From positions 1-64,000 of the forward strand of contig JAKFVT010000038.1 in NCBI GenBank assembly GCA_021732005.1: a stretch of 64,000 bases of DNA, given 5' to 3'. Each line of letters opens with the position of its first letter. Within the stretch, counting starts at the first letter, position 1. The notes beneath the pieces were generated by a model that was not told the DNA's origin, ran no database searches, and saw nothing but the letters and a program-made list of their open reading frames with translations. Both the position numbers and the translations under genes were made by a program. Below are positions 10,487 to 19,901 of this stretch, piece by piece. Origin of the DNA: Mycobacterium sp. Lineage in GTDB: Bacteria; Actinomycetota; Actinomycetes; Mycobacteriales; Mycobacteriaceae.

Positions 10487-11866
10487 TTACCCGCCGTGGG
10501 AAATGTCCACATTCTCCGGCTGGTCACCGGCACGCCGCCGGCGGACCACCACGACAGTGATGGCGACGCCGGCAAGGATCACCACCGCGGCGATCCCGCC
10601 GCCGATCAGCAGCGTGCGGTTCTGATGTTGTTGGGCCTGTGCCGCCGGTGCCTGTTGGCCGGCAACGAGTTTGATGTCGTAGCCGGGCAGGGGGTCCTGA
10701 GCCGGCGGGTCGACGCCGGGCAGCAGTTGCGTCCGGGAGATCTGGAACAGCGCTTCGCCGCGTTCGTCCTTCGACCATTGCCCCCAGGCGGGAATCTCGC
10801 CGTCGAGAAGAACTCGCGTGGCATCGCCGACGGCGGGGTCCTTGCCCAGATCCGTCAGCGTGCGCACCCGGAATGGCGCGGAGGTGCCCTGGTCGAATGT
10901 CACCTGGACAAGGGCGTTCTTGATGATGTTCAGGGGTGCCGGCTTCTGCGGCGGAGCCTGCCCCGGCGCCGGCTTGAAGCCGCCGCCGGAAAAGCTGCCG
11001 ACCGAGATGTTGGTCGGCGCAGCCGAACCGGTTTCAGTCGAGGCGGTGAAGCTGTACACCCCGGGTCCGGGGGTGTCGATCACGGCTCGCTGCAGCGGCG
11101 GGACGGTGAATGTCCTTGGTGTGCCGCCGGCTTCGTAAACAACCCGCAGCGGGGCCTGATACGGGTTGATGAAGACCGGCCGGTAGTACCGGTCGTATGA
11201 GGTCCAGTGCGAGTTCCATTTCTTGACCGGACTGTTCAGCCGCCCACCCCTGGATCGGGCAGGCCGGGGCACCGCGGACTTCACCTTGTTGGCGTAGGAC
11301 CGAGCCCCTCTGGTGGTGGTCTTCGGGCCGACGACCCTGCCGCGCCGCGCGGTGGTGCCGTCGTCGCGCGGGACCTCAGCGGTGTCCGGCTTGGGCTCGG
11401 CGTCGGGCTCGTCGTCCGGGTCTGCGGTGGCGTTCGGGTCCTCGTCGTCCGGGCCGTGGGTTTCCGGAGCGGAGGGCTCTGGGGTTTCGGCGCCGGACGG
11501 CTCCTGGGGTCCGCCGTCGGCGCCGGGTTCTTCTTCCGTGGGTTGCGGCGCCTGCTCGGGCTCTTGCGGGTCCTCTCCGGGTGACTCCGGTGCGCCCTGG
11601 TCGTCCACCTCGGGCGCATCGTCCATGCCGCCGTCATCGACGTCAGCTGGGTCGTCGAAATCCACGCCGCCCTCGTCGTAGCCGCCGCCGTCGTCATAAC
11701 CGCCGTCGTCGTATCCGCCACCGTCGTCGTAGCTGCTGCCGCCGTCGCCATCGTCCGGGTCGGCGGAACTCACCGGGATTCCGGTGAACAACGTCGACAT
11801 CGACAGTGCGACGGCTGCGGCGAAAGCTGCAGGCTTGTAACAGAACATTGCGGTTGCGCGACGCAC
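10487..11866 (-). CDS. Exported acidic, Asp-Gly-Tyr repeat protein with C-terminal membrane anchor
   Basis: This 459-aa protein has a signal peptide ending near SSA-DP (residue 35), then a long acidic, Pro/Glu/Asp-rich disordered region opening with tandem YDDGG units (46-67), a Lys/Arg-rich stretch around 185-220, a predicted beta-rich domain (about 225-400), and a C-terminal transmembrane helix (about 419-441) followed by RRRR and a short cytoplasmic tail. The topology is therefore extracytoplasmic and anchored. I do not recognise the family. The start GTG 11866 is fixed by a GGGGGAGG ribosome site 5 bases upstream; the frame extends to 11890 but lacks a site there. It may bind cations or cell-wall polymers by charge. 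Confidence 0.7.
   Translation of the reverse strand: MRRATAMFCYKPAAFAAAVALSMSTLFTGIPVSSADPDDGDGGSSYDDGGGYDDGGYDDGGGYDEGGVDFDDPADVDDGGMDDAPEVDDQGAPESPGEDPQEPEQAPQPTEEEPGADGGPQEPSGAETPEPSAPETHGPDDEDPNATADPDDEPDAEPKPDTAEVPRDDGTTARRGRVVGPKTTTRGARSYANKVKSAVPRPARSRGGRLNSPVKKWNSHWTSYDRYYRPVFINPYQAPLRVVYEAGGTPRTFTVPPLQRAVIDTPGPGVYSFTASTETGSAAPTNISVGSFSGGGFKPAPGQAPPQKPAPLNIIKNALVQVTFDQGTSAPFRVRTLTDLGKDPAVGDATRVLLDGEIPAWGQWSKDERGEALFQISRTQLLPGVDPPAQDPLPGYDIKLVAGQQAPAAQAQQHQNRTLLIGGGIAAVVILAGVAITVVVVRRRRAGDQPENVDISHGG
11666..11731 (-). repeat. Tandem YDDGG-encoding repeat
   Basis: About four to five near-identical units of 15-18 bp encode YDDGG(G), ending in YDEGG, inside the exported acidic protein. 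It is a coding repeat that could change length by slippage. Confidence 0.75.
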
Positions 11867-12042
11867 CAAGACCTCCCCCTTGAACACCACGGACCGGCCG
11901 TAGCATTGCCATCAAATCATCATGGTCGCGATCATGGAACGTCTTCGCCGTTTGCTGGGCAGTAGTGGCGTGTCATACCGCCGCATCGGGACTGTCCCAA
12001 CTGGCCTCCGGATCGGCGCTGCCTTCGGTAGCTTCGGAGACC

Positions 12043-13062
12043 GTGCCCGCGCTGACGAACCGCCAGATCCTCCTTCGCCGCCGCCCCTCGGGCCTGGTGC
12101 AATCCACCGACACCGAGCTGGTCACCACGCACGCACCCGACCTCGCCGAGGGGGAGGCGCTGCTGCGCACCACCTACGTGGGGCTGGATGCCGCGGTCCG
12201 CACCTGGCTGGACGATCAGCCGAGCTATCTGCCGCCGGTGCAGCTCGGCGAGGTCATCCGCGCCGCCGGTATCGGTGAGGTGGTGGAATCCCGGTGCGAC
12301 GCGTTCGCGGTCGGCGACATCGTCACCACCCTGACCGGGTTTCAGGACTACGCCGTCATCCGCGACGACCTGTTCAGCACGCCCATCCCGGGCGTGACCG
12401 ATCAGCTGGCCATCATGAGCGTGTACGGACCGACCGGTGCCACCGCGTATTTCGGGATGACCGACATCGGCCGCCCCACAGAGGGCGAGACGGTCGTGGT
12501 GTCGGCGGCGGCCGGTGCCACCGGTTCGGTGGCGGGGCAGATCGCCAAGATCGCCGGCGCGCGGGTGGTCGGCATCGCCGGCGGCCCGGACAAGTGCCGG
12601 GCGGTGGTCGAGGACTTCGGCTTCGACGCCTGCATCGACTACAAGAACGACGACATCGCCGCCTCGCTGAAACAGCACTGCCCCAAGGGCGTTGACGTCT
12701 ACTTCGACAATGTCGGCGGCCCGATCCTGAACGCCGTGCTGGGTCGGCTGGCTCCCAGGGCCCGGGTGGTGCTGTGCGGGGTCATCTCCAGCTACCTGAC
12801 CGGTGAGCATCCCGGGCCGGCCAACTACGTCAACCTGCTGGCCAAGACCGCCTCGATGCAGGGGTTCAACGCCCTGGACATGTGGGGGCGCTTCGATGAG
12901 GCGTTCGCCGATCTGCGCCGCTGGGAATCCGAAGGCAAGCTGGTGCACCGCGAAACCGTCTTCGACGGTCTGGAAGCCTGCGTCGACGCGCTCAACGGAC
13001 TGTTCACCGGCGCCAACATCGGCAAGATGCTGGTGAAGGTCAGCGAGCCCGCGAAGGTGTGA
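12043..13062 (+). CDS. NADP-dependent oxidoreductase, MDR family (PTGR/LTB4DH-like)
   Basis: This 339-aa zinc-independent medium-chain reductase resembles prostaglandin reductase/leukotriene B4 dehydrogenase and curcumin reductase-type enzymes that reduce alpha,beta-unsaturated ketones with NADPH. The cofactor motif AAAGATGSVAGQIAK, the YGPTGATAYFG segment before it and FDNVGG after it are typical of the group, and the zinc ligands of alcohol dehydrogenases are absent. The start is GTG 12043, preceded by GGAGA; the frame is open further upstream without support. The 176-bp divergent gap to the exported acidic protein (11867-12042) probably holds both promoters; I see no clear operator there. 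Confidence 0.85.
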   Translation: MPALTNRQILLRRRPSGLVQSTDTELVTTHAPDLAEGEALLRTTYVGLDAAVRTWLDDQPSYLPPVQLGEVIRAAGIGEVVESRCDAFAVGDIVTTLTGFQDYAVIRDDLFSTPIPGVTDQLAIMSVYGPTGATAYFGMTDIGRPTEGETVVVSAAAGATGSVAGQIAKIAGARVVGIAGGPDKCRAVVEDFGFDACIDYKNDDIAASLKQHCPKGVDVYFDNVGGPILNAVLGRLAPRARVVLCGVISSYLTGEHPGPANYVNLLAKTASMQGFNALDMWGRFDEAFADLRRWESEGKLVHRETVFDGLEACVDALNGLFTGANIGKMLVKVSEPAKV

Positions 13063-13068
13063 CGACGG

Positions 13069-13896
13069 CTACCGGCTCACGTCGACCAGCACCGGTGCGT
13101 GGTCGCTGGGGGAGGGATCGCCCTTCTTGCCCGGCCGGCGTTCGTCCTTGACGATCTCGGCGTGTGTCACCCGTTCGGCCAATGCCGGTGAGCCCAGGAT
13201 GAAGTCGATGCGCATGCCGCGACGCTTCTGGAAAGCGAGCTGGGTGTAGTCCCAGTAGGTGTAGACACCGGGGCCGGGGGTGAACGGACGCACCACGTCG
13301 GTGAACCTGGTCTCGACGATGTCGTTGAACGCCTTGCGTTCCGGTTCCGACACGTGGGTGGCGCCGTCGAACACCGTGATGTCCCAGACGTCCTCGTCCG
13401 TCGGCGCGATGTTCCAGTCGCCGACCAGGGCGATCGGCGCCTGCGGGTCGTCGTGCAGCCACGACTCCGCTGTATTGCGAAGAGCGGCAAGCCATTCCAG
13501 CTTGTACTGATAGTGCGGATCGGCCAGGGTGCGGCCGTTGGGCACGTACAGACTCCACACCCGCACGCCGCCGCAGGTGGCCGCCAGGGCGCGGGCCTCG
13601 GCCTTGGCGTCGGCGTCGGTGCCCCACGAGGGCTGACCGTCGAAGCCGACCTCGACGTCGTCGAAGCCGACGCGGGAGGCGATCGCCACGCCGTTCCACT
13701 GATTGAACCCGCAGTGCACCACCTCGTAGCCGGCTTCCAGGAACGGCATGGTGGGGAACTGGTCGTCAGCGCACTTGGTTTCCTGCATGGCCAGCACATC
13801 GACGTCGGCGCGGCCGAGCCAGTCCACGACCCGGTCCACCCTCGCGCGAATCGAATTCACGTTCCAGGTGGCCAGGCGCAAGACGTCGGCGGACAT
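13069..13896 (-). CDS. xthA: Exodeoxyribonuclease III
   Basis: This 275-aa member of the exonuclease-endonuclease-phosphatase family cleaves 5' of abasic sites and degrades 3' ends in base excision repair. Visible catalytic motifs are WNVNSIR, QETK, YVPNG, GDWNIAPT, RGMRIDF and the C-terminal SDHAPV, giving the Asn, Glu, Tyr/Asp, Asn and His residues of the active site. Length is normal. It ends 7 bp from the convergent reductase and is followed upstream by the GNAT gene and def, the same order as Rv0427c-Rv0429c. Confidence 0.95.
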   Translation of the reverse strand: MSADVLRLATWNVNSIRARVDRVVDWLGRADVDVLAMQETKCADDQFPTMPFLEAGYEVVHCGFNQWNGVAIASRVGFDDVEVGFDGQPSWGTDADAKAEARALAATCGGVRVWSLYVPNGRTLADPHYQYKLEWLAALRNTAESWLHDDPQAPIALVGDWNIAPTDEDVWDITVFDGATHVSEPERKAFNDIVETRFTDVVRPFTPGPGVYTYWDYTQLAFQKRRGMRIDFILGSPALAERVTHAEIVKDERRPGKKGDPSPSDHAPVLVDVSR

Positions 13897-13899
13897 GGC

Positions 13900-14805
13900 C
13901 TACAGCGTACGGGGGCTCAAAGACCGGGCATCGACGTAGCGGTGGTGATGATGCAGCCGAAAACCCAGCGAGTGATACAGCATGATCGCGCCCGAGTTGT
14001 CGCTCAGCACCTGCACGTACGCCCGGTCGGCGCCGCGCTGCGCGCCCCAGTCGAGCAGGGCCAGGCACAGCCGGCGGGCGTGCCCACGCCTGCGGTGCGC
14101 GGCGTCGACGTGCACGGCCGCGATACCCAGCCAGCGGGTGCCGTCCGGTGCGGTGGTGATCGCTCCCCGCCCGACCGTGGCGCCGGCCGTCGAGGCGAAG
14201 ACGACCTCGCCGTCGACCACCGCCGTCAGTACCTCGGGCGGCACGTCGCGCTCATAGCAGGCCAGCCAGTCCGCATCCGGGCTCGGCAGGAAGGTCACCG
14301 CCTCGTCCGGCTCGGTCGCGGTGACGTCGGCGACCATCACCCGGGTGTGCTTGATGCCGTCGGCGCGAATCGGCAGCAGCCGCTCCGGCAGCGCCAGCCA
14401 CGGCTCCAGGTCGCGCCGCCCGTACCAGTCCACGATCGCGGGCAGGGCGGCGATGGACGACGAGAAGTCCAGTGGCACAGCTGAGTTGGCGCGGCTGGTG
14501 TAGCCGCCCGCGGCCCGCAGCAGCCAGCCGTCGTGCCAGCACTGCTCGGTGCCCGGCCAGGCCAGCGCGGCCGCATGCTCGAGGGCCCGGATCTCGGAGG
14601 TGCGCACCGGAACCACGCTGAGCTCCCGTGCCGCGACCACATCGGCCGGGCGAACCTCCACCACTCCGTCGGACTTGGTGCGCACCACTATCACCGGGTC
14701 CTGCGCCAGCAGCTCACCGATCACGTCGGACATCGGCGGCGTGGTGCCCGCGGGCAGGCGGTAGCGAATGCTCACCCGGCTGCCGACCGGCGGCAGGCTG
14801 GTCAT
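13900..14805 (-). CDS. GNAT-family N-acetyltransferase (Rv0428c-like)
   Basis: This 301-aa protein has an N-terminal region without recognised domain (1-110) and a C-terminal GCN5-related acetyltransferase domain. Motif A, HVDAAHRRRGHARRL (about 228-242), supplies the R-x-x-G-x-A pyrophosphate-binding loop for acetyl-CoA. The acceptor is unknown. It lies between xthA (3 bp gap) and def (3 bp gap), so the three are one operon as in M. tuberculosis. Because def removes the formyl group from nascent peptides, a role in N-terminal modification is conceivable but unproven. Confidence 0.85.
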   Translation of the reverse strand: MTSLPPVGSRVSIRYRLPAGTTPPMSDVIGELLAQDPVIVVRTKSDGVVEVRPADVVAARELSVVPVRTSEIRALEHAAALAWPGTEQCWHDGWLLRAAGGYTSRANSAVPLDFSSSIAALPAIVDWYGRRDLEPWLALPERLLPIRADGIKHTRVMVADVTATEPDEAVTFLPSPDADWLACYERDVPPEVLTAVVDGEVVFASTAGATVGRGAITTAPDGTRWLGIAAVHVDAAHRRRGHARRLCLALLDWGAQRGADRAYVQVLSDNSGAIMLYHSLGFRLHHHHRYVDARSLSPRTL

Positions 14806-14808
14806 CGG

Positions 14809-15402
14809 TCAGTGACCGAACGGGTCGGGCACCTCACCGGGTGTCCACGCCAGGCCTGGCACCCCCCAGCCGTTCCTCTTCGCGGTCTTCTTCGCCGCCC
14901 GCGCGTGCCGGCCGATCAGCATGTCGACGTAGAGGAACCCGTCGAGGTGGCCGGTCTCGTGCTGCAGCATGCGGGCGAAGAGGTCGTGGCCTTCGAGGGT
15001 GACCGCGTTGCCGTCGGCGTCCAGGCCGGTGACCCGTGCCCACTTGGCGCGGCCACACGGAAACGATTCGCCGGGCACCGACAGGCAGCCCTCGTCGTCG
15101 TTGTCGGGGTCGGGCATGGTCTCGGGAATCTCCGAGGTCTCCAACACGGGATTGATGACCACGCCCCGTCGCCGCGTCGTCTTCCCGCGCTCGTCGGCGC
15201 AGTCGTAGACGAACAGCCGCTTGCCGACGCCGATCTGGTTGGCCGCCAACCCGACTCCGTTGGCCGCGTCCATCGTGTCGTACATGTCCGTGATCAGATC
15301 GGCCAGATCCGCGGGCAACGAACCGTCGTCACCGACCGACACGGGCTGCGTCGGCGTATGCAGAACAGGATCACCCAGGATCACGATTGGTCTAACCGCC
15401 AT
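14809..15402 (-). CDS. def: Peptide deformylase
   Basis: This 197-aa metalloenzyme removes the formyl group from the N-terminal Met of new proteins. The three signature motifs are present: [18 protein letters not shown] (Cys metal ligand) and QHETGHLDG (HExxH-type metal ligands and catalytic Glu). ATG 15402 gives [10 protein letters not shown], the usual beginning; the frame extends three codons further to a TTG. It is the first gene of the def-GNAT-xthA operon and is divergent from the DUF3263 gene across a 126-bp gap that should carry both promoters. Confidence 0.95.
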   Translation of the reverse strand: MAVRPIVILGDPVLHTPTQPVSVGDDGSLPADLADLITDMYDTMDAANGVGLAANQIGVGKRLFVYDCADERGKTTRRRGVVINPVLETSEIPETMPDPDNDDEGCLSVPGESFPCGRAKWARVTGLDADGNAVTLEGHDLFARMLQHETGHLDGFLYVDMLIGRHARAAKKTAKRNGWGVPGLAWTPGEVPDPFGH

Positions 15403-15528
15403 GATCGGCAAGCTTAAGTCAGCCGACGCGCGGGCTTGGCTGCCGTCCCAACCGAGACAACCGTGATTGAATGAGCGCCGAGCATAGGCAAGTCATTTGC
15501 AGGTCTTCGAAAGGGTCTACAGATCGAA

Positions 15529-15837
15529 ATGGACGGCGCCATGGCACGGGCCGAGCGGTCCAATGACGACGCTGACCTTCCCGATGGGTTGACTCGCCGC
15601 GAATACGACGTCCTGGCCTTCGAGCGGCAATGGTGGAAGTACGCCGGCGCCAAGGAAGAAGCCATCAAGGAACTCTTCTCGATGTCGGCCACCCGCTACT
15701 ACCAGGTGCTCAACGCCCTGGTCGACCGCCCCGAGGCGCTTGCCGCCGATCCGATGCTGGTCAAGCGGCTGCGACGGCTTCGGGCGAGCCGACAGAAGGC
15801 GCGCGCGGCGCGCCGACTCGGCTTCGAGGTCACCTGA
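15529..15837 (+). CDS. DUF3263 protein (Rv0430-like)
   Basis: This 102-aa basic protein matches the small actinobacterial DUF3263 family: the core LTRREYDVLAFERQWWKY followed by a helix-turn-helix-like part (EEAIKELFSMSATRYYQVLNA) and an Arg/Lys-rich end. The fold suggests DNA binding, and the family sits next to the LytR_C gene in mycobacteria, as here (40 bp gap). It might regulate the downstream gene, but no target is known. The start may be ATG 15529 or ATG 15541; a GAAAGGG site lies 14-20 bases upstream of the first, slightly far. Confidence 0.85.
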   Translation: MDGAMARAERSNDDADLPDGLTRREYDVLAFERQWWKYAGAKEEAIKELFSMSATRYYQVLNALVDRPEALAADPMLVKRLRRLRASRQKARAARRLGFEVT

Positions 15838-15877
15838 TTTTTCTCCCATGGCGGACCCGCTGGTTACAGTGGGCGCG

Positions 15878-16339
15878 ATGAACGACCGCGTACCTGATTC
15901 CGCCGGGCTGCCGCTGCGCGCCATGGTGATGGTGCTGCTGTTCCTCGGGGTGATCTTCCTGCTGGTCGGCTTCCAGGCCATGGGCTCGGGCAATGACAAC
16001 AGCAGCGACGACACGTCGGTGCGGACGGTCACCACGACGACGTCCAAGACCTCGGCCGCGCCGGCACCCAAGGCCGACGTGCGGGTCTTCAACGTCGGTG
16101 AAGGCGAAGGCGCCGCCAGCCGGATGGGTGACCGGCTGCGCGAAGCCGGCTGGAATGTCACCGAGACCGGCAACCTGCAGGTGCCGCCGCTGCCCGCGAC
16201 CACGGTGTATTACGGCACCACCGACGGGGAGCAGGCCGCCGCGGAGGCGGTGGCGAAGGTGCTCAACGCGCCGGTGGCCCCGAGAATCCCGGAAATCTCC
16301 GAGCAGCCACCGGGCGTGATCGTTTTGGTGACCGGATAG
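15878..16339 (+). CDS. LytR_C-domain membrane protein (Rv0431-like)
   Basis: This 153-aa protein has a single N-terminal transmembrane helix (about 13-33) and an extracytoplasmic LytR C-terminal-like domain (about 64-153; [13 protein letters not shown]..., VYYG, VTG). The position matches the M. tuberculosis 'tuberculin-related peptide' Rv0431, which has been linked to membrane vesicle release. I chose ATG 15878, directly before the membrane segment; an in-frame ATG at 15848 would add 10 residues. It ends 10 bp before sodC and is likely cotranscribed with it. Confidence 0.85.
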   Translation: MNDRVPDSAGLPLRAMVMVLLFLGVIFLLVGFQAMGSGNDNSSDDTSVRTVTTTTSKTSAAPAPKADVRVFNVGEGEGAASRMGDRLREAGWNVTETGNLQVPPLPATTVYYGTTDGEQAAAEAVAKVLNAPVAPRIPEISEQPPGVIVLVTG

Positions 16340-16349
16340 GCTTCGGCTC

Positions 16350-17096
16350 ATGGTCACGACCGTCAGCCCGCTGAGAACTGCCGCCGCCATCCTGTTCGTC
16401 GCTCCCGTCGCCGTGTTGAGCGCGTGCAGCCCGAACGAACCGATCGCCTCGCAGCCCGGAACCACGCCCCCGGTGTGGACCGGATCCCCGGCGCCCGCCG
16501 CCGCGGGCGAGGGCACCCACGGCGCAAGTCATGGTGAGGACACCCACGCCGCTCCGCAGGCGTCCGCGTCCAGCGCCGACACGCTGACCGCCCAGATCAA
16601 GACTGCCGACGGCACCCAGGTCGCCGCGGCGACCTTCGAGTTCCAGGACGGCTTTGCCACGGTCACCGTGCAGACCACCGGAACCGGCAAGCTGGCGCCG
16701 GGCTTCCACGGCCTGCACCTGCATTCGTTCGCCAAATGCGAGGCCAACTCCGTGGCCCCGGCCGGCGGCGCGCCTGGCGACTTCCTCTCCGCGGGTGGCC
16801 ACTTCCAGGCCGGCGGTCACAGCGGGCATCCCGCCAGCGGTGACCTCGCCTCGCTGCAGGTGCGTGCGGACGGCTCGGCAATGCTGGTGACCACCACCAA
16901 CGCCTTCACCAAGCAGGATCTGCTGGGCGGCAACGGGACCGCGATCATCATTCACGCCGACGCCGACAACTTCGCCAACATCCCGCCGGAGCGCTACCAG
17001 CAGATCCAGGGCGGCGCCCCCGGCCCGGATGAAGCCACGATGGCCACCGGAGACGCCGGCAAGCGGGTGGCGTGCGGTGTCGTCGGCACCGGCTAA
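16350..17096 (+). CDS. sodC: Cu/Zn superoxide dismutase, lipoprotein
   Basis: This 248-aa exported enzyme dismutates superoxide at the cell surface. A signal peptide ends in a lipobox (VLSAC), so it should be lipid-anchored. A low-complexity, His-containing linker (about 45-75, with [10 protein letters not shown]) precedes the Cu/Zn-SOD domain, whose metal-binding GFHGLHLHS and the later [13 protein letters not shown] and IIIHADADN segments are intact. The His-rich linker could help capture metal. It overlaps the start of the YbdK-like gene by 20 bp if the GTG start chosen there is right. Confidence 0.93.
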   Translation: MVTTVSPLRTAAAILFVAPVAVLSACSPNEPIASQPGTTPPVWTGSPAPAAAGEGTHGASHGEDTHAAPQASASSADTLTAQIKTADGTQVAAATFEFQDGFATVTVQTTGTGKLAPGFHGLHLHSFAKCEANSVAPAGGAPGDFLSAGGHFQAGGHSGHPASGDLASLQVRADGSAMLVTTTNAFTKQDLLGGNGTAIIIHADADNFANIPPERYQQIQGGAPGPDEATMATGDAGKRVACGVVGTG

Positions 17097-18225
17097 AACA
17101 CCGTCGGAGAAACCCGGCCGCATCGACTTCGCCGGGTCACCCCGGCCGACCCTCGGTGTCGAGTGGGAGTTCGCGCTGATCGATGCGGCCACCCGCGACC
17201 TCAGCAATGAGGCGGCCGAAGTGATCGCCGATGTGGGCGAGAGCCCGCACGTTCATAAAGAGTTGCTGCGCAACACCATCGAGGTCGTCACCGGTGTGTG
17301 TGACACCGTCGACGAGGCGATGGTCGACCTCAAGAGCACCCTGCGCAGCGCGCGCGAGATCGTGCACGGACGCGGCATGGAGCTGTTCTGCGCGGGCACC
17401 CACCCGTTCGCGTCGTGGTCGACGCAGAAGCTCACGGACGCGCCGCGCTACGCCGAGCTGATCAAGCGGACCCAGTGGTGGGGACGGCAGATGCTCATCT
17501 GGGGTGTGCACGTGCACATCGGGGTGTCGTCGGCGCACAAGGTGATGCCGATCATCTCCTCACTGCTCAACCAGTATCCGCATCTTTTGGCGCTGTCGGC
17601 CTCCTCGCCGTTCTGGGCCGGCGATGACACCGGTTACGCCAGCAACCGGGCGATGATGTTCCAGCAGCTGCCGACCGCGGGCCTGCCGTTCCAATTCCAG
17701 ACCTGGCGGCAGTTCGAGCGGTTCGTGCACGACCAGAAGAAGACCGGCATCATCGACCACATCAACGAAGTCCGTTGGGATATCAGGCCGTCGCCGCATC
17801 TGGGCACCATCGAGGTGCGGGTGTTCGACGGGGTGTCCAATCTGCGGGAGCTCGCGGCGTTGGTGGCGCTGACGCACTGCCTGGTGGTGGACCTGGATCG
17901 CCGGCTGGAAGCCGGCGAGCAGCTGCCGGTGATGCCGCCGTGGCATGTGCAGGAGAACAAGTGGCGCGCCGCGCGGTACGGTCTGGACGCCATCATCATC
18001 CTCGATGCCGACAGCAATGAGCGGCTGGTCACCGAGGACCTCGACGATCTGCTTACCCGGCTGCAGCCGGTGGCCGAATCACTGCACTGCGCAGACGAAT
18101 TAGCCGCGGTCGCCGACATTCCGCGACGCGGCGCGTCCTATCAGCGCCAGCACCGGGTGGCCGAGGAGAACGGCGGCGATCTGCGCGCGGTGGTTGACTC
18201 GTTGGTCGGGGAGCTGGATATCTAG
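17077..18225 (+). CDS. Glutamate-cysteine ligase-like carboxylate-amine ligase, YbdK/GCS2 family (Rv0433-like)
   Basis: This 382-aa ATP-dependent ligase belongs to the GCS2 family. The N-terminal [13 protein letters not shown] carries the Glu residues that bind metal-ATP, and [11 protein letters not shown] and [12 protein letters not shown] are further conserved active-site strands. The E. coli relative YbdK has weak gamma-glutamylcysteine synthetase activity; in mycobacteria, which use mycothiol, the true product is uncertain. The start is GTG 17077 inside the end of sodC, chosen because it gives a short tail before the conserved domain; an earlier ATG would create a long overlap. Confidence 0.88.
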   Translation: MSSAPAKTPSEKPGRIDFAGSPRPTLGVEWEFALIDAATRDLSNEAAEVIADVGESPHVHKELLRNTIEVVTGVCDTVDEAMVDLKSTLRSAREIVHGRGMELFCAGTHPFASWSTQKLTDAPRYAELIKRTQWWGRQMLIWGVHVHIGVSSAHKVMPIISSLLNQYPHLLALSASSPFWAGDDTGYASNRAMMFQQLPTAGLPFQFQTWRQFERFVHDQKKTGIIDHINEVRWDIRPSPHLGTIEVRVFDGVSNLRELAALVALTHCLVVDLDRRLEAGEQLPVMPPWHVQENKWRAARYGLDAIIILDADSNERLVTEDLDDLLTRLQPVAESLHCADELAAVADIPRRGASYQRQHRVAEENGGDLRAVVDSLVGELDI

Positions 18226-18293
18226 CCCGCGTCACGACGATGCGGGCTGCAAGCCCGAGGAGGAGTGGTGCAATGGACCCGAGGGAGGCGCCC

Positions 18294-18629
18294 ATGAGGA
18301 TTCGACGACTGGGACTCGCGGTGGTGGCGACCGCTGTCGTCCTGACCGGTGGCGGTTGCGCCAAGGCGATCACCGGTACGCCGGTGGCCAACCCCGGTGA
18401 GGCGGGCAAGGGCATGGTGCCCGCCGATCTGCTCACCACGACGTGCCGCGAGTTCTTGACCATGGACACCGTCACCCGGCGTGAAGTGATCGTGGCGATC
18501 GGCAAAAGCGGAAATCAGCTGGTCTCGATGAACCCGCAACTGTGGGCGGGAGTGGCCAGCGCGCTGTGCGGGTTCGTCGATCCCAGCGCGCCGGTCAAGG
18601 ATGTGGTCATGGGGCAGGGCATCCGGTAG
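18294..18629 (+). CDS. Small lipoprotein
   Basis: This 111-aa protein begins with a basic N-terminus, a hydrophobic core and the lipobox LTGGGC, giving a mature protein of about 90 residues anchored to the outer face of the membrane. Two further Cys residues (TTTC and SALC) could form a disulfide. I know no function. ATG 18294 has GGGAGG 6 bases upstream; an earlier ATG at 18273 also has an AGGAG site and would add seven residues before the signal peptide. It is 2 bp upstream of the LON-domain gene and 68 bp after the ligase gene. Confidence 0.75.
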   Translation: MRIRRLGLAVVATAVVLTGGGCAKAITGTPVANPGEAGKGMVPADLLTTTCREFLTMDTVTRREVIVAIGKSGNQLVSMNPQLWAGVASALCGFVDPSAPVKDVVMGQGIR

Positions 18630-18631
18630 CC

Positions 18632-19279
18632 ATGACCGCCCAGCCGATGTTCCCGCTGCAGTCGGCGCTGCTGCCCGGAGAACCGTTGCCGCTGCGGATC
18701 TTCGAGCCGCGGTACTCGCAGCTGGTGCGGGACTGCCTGGAGATGACCGATCCCGCATTCGGGGTCGTCCTGATCACCCGCGGCCTGGAGGTCGGTGGTG
18801 GCGATGTCCGCGGCGACGTCGGGGCTTTGGCCCGCATCACCGAATACGCCGACCACGGGATGGGGCAATACCAACTCGGCACCGTCATCGGTGAACGAAT
18901 CCGGGTGCGCGAGTGGCTGGACGACGACCCGTACCCCCGCGCTGACATCGAACCCTGGCCCGACGAGCCGGGCCCACCGGTGACGCACGAACGCATCGGC
19001 GAGATCGTCGATGCGATGCTGGCACTGTTCGAGCGGATTGTCAGCGCGCGGGGCGCGCGGCTGCGGCCCGATGCGCTCGCGGTGGCGCCCGAGGTCGCCG
19101 ACGATCCGTCCCGGCACATCTACGCGCTCGCCTCGCGGGTGCCGATGGGGCAGGCTGACCGGTACGCGGTGCTGGCGGCGCCGACGCTCGCCGAGCGGGT
19201 CGACGTGCTGACCGACGCGATCGAAACAGTCTCGGCCATGGTCGAATTCCAGATCGCCTCCGACGACACCGGGGACTAG
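18632..19279 (+). CDS. LON N-terminal (substrate-binding) domain protein (Rv0434-like)
   Basis: This 215-aa stand-alone LON N-domain protein has the family opening MFPLQSALLPGEPLPLRIFEPRY and no ATPase or protease domain. Such proteins may deliver or recognise unfolded substrates, but their role in mycobacteria is not established. ATG 18632 follows the lipoprotein stop by two bases, so translation is likely coupled. It is the last gene of the conserved sodC-region block before an accessory block begins. Confidence 0.88.
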   Translation: MTAQPMFPLQSALLPGEPLPLRIFEPRYSQLVRDCLEMTDPAFGVVLITRGLEVGGGDVRGDVGALARITEYADHGMGQYQLGTVIGERIRVREWLDDDPYPRADIEPWPDEPGPPVTHERIGEIVDAMLALFERIVSARGARLRPDALAVAPEVADDPSRHIYALASRVPMGQADRYAVLAAPTLAERVDVLTDAIETVSAMVEFQIASDDTGD

Positions 19280-19321
19280 CCGCTCCAGTTCCTTCCGGAC
19301 CGAGTCGGCGGTCTGGCTGTC

Positions 19322-19339
19322 AGGGTGGGATGACACCCT
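19322..19339. promoter_or_regulatory. Small inverted repeat at the DinB gene start
   Basis: AGGGTG (19322-19327) and CACCCT (19334-19339) are perfect 6-bp arms around GGATGA, six bases before the ATG. It could be an operator or a leader hairpin that hides the start region. Confidence 0.35.
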
Positions 19340-19345
19340 TGGTGC

Positions 19346-19858
19346 ATGACGTCGATGGAACGGCCGATGCCGCCGCTGAATGCCGATGAGCGCACCACAC
19401 TGGAGAGTTGGCTGGACTTCTACCGCGTTACCTTGGCCACCAAATGCGAAGGCCTTGAGGACGACCCGTTGCGTTTCGCGTCGGTGCCGCCGTCACCGCT
19501 GACGTTGTTGGGCTTGCTTCAGCATGCCGCGGAGGTGGAGCGGAATTGGTTCCGTCGCGTACTTGCCGGAGAGGACGTGCCTCCGATCTTCGGACCAGCT
19601 GATCAGCCTGAGGGTCACGACGGTGGGTTCGCAGTGACGGCTGAGTCGTCACATCGCGCCGCCGTCGAGATCTGGCAGGACGAAGTCAGGCACGCGCGCG
19701 CGAACTGTGCGGCGCGGGCGCTCGATGACACCAGCCCGTTCATGGGCGGTGAGGTGAGTCTGCGCTGGATCTACACCCACATGGTCACCGAGTACGCCCG
19801 CCATTGCGGGCACGCCGACCTGATCCGTGAACGTATCGACGGGGCGGCCGGGGTCTGA
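19346..19858 (+). CDS. DinB/DUF664-family protein (mycothiol-dependent enzyme superfamily)
   Basis: This 170-aa four-helix-bundle protein carries the His-based metal site of the DinB-like superfamily: the His in [16 protein letters not shown] and [18 protein letters not shown]. Members include mycothiol S-transferases and maleylpyruvate isomerases, so a mycothiol-linked detoxification role is likely; the substrate is unknown. It opens an accessory block that separates Rv0434-like and Rv0435c-like genes here. The adjacent methyltransferase is convergent. Confidence 0.85.
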   Translation: MTSMERPMPPLNADERTTLESWLDFYRVTLATKCEGLEDDPLRFASVPPSPLTLLGLLQHAAEVERNWFRRVLAGEDVPPIFGPADQPEGHDGGFAVTAESSHRAAVEIWQDEVRHARANCAARALDDTSPFMGGEVSLRWIYTHMVTEYARHCGHADLIRERIDGAAGV

Positions 19859-19901
19859 AACCCATTACCTGCAGCCGACTTACACCCGCGGCAGCGCAGA
19901 G

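Noticed and set aside
11666..11731. Short tandem repeats as a CRISPR array
   Set aside because: The units are 15-18 bp without spacers and encode YDDGG in a clear reading frame.
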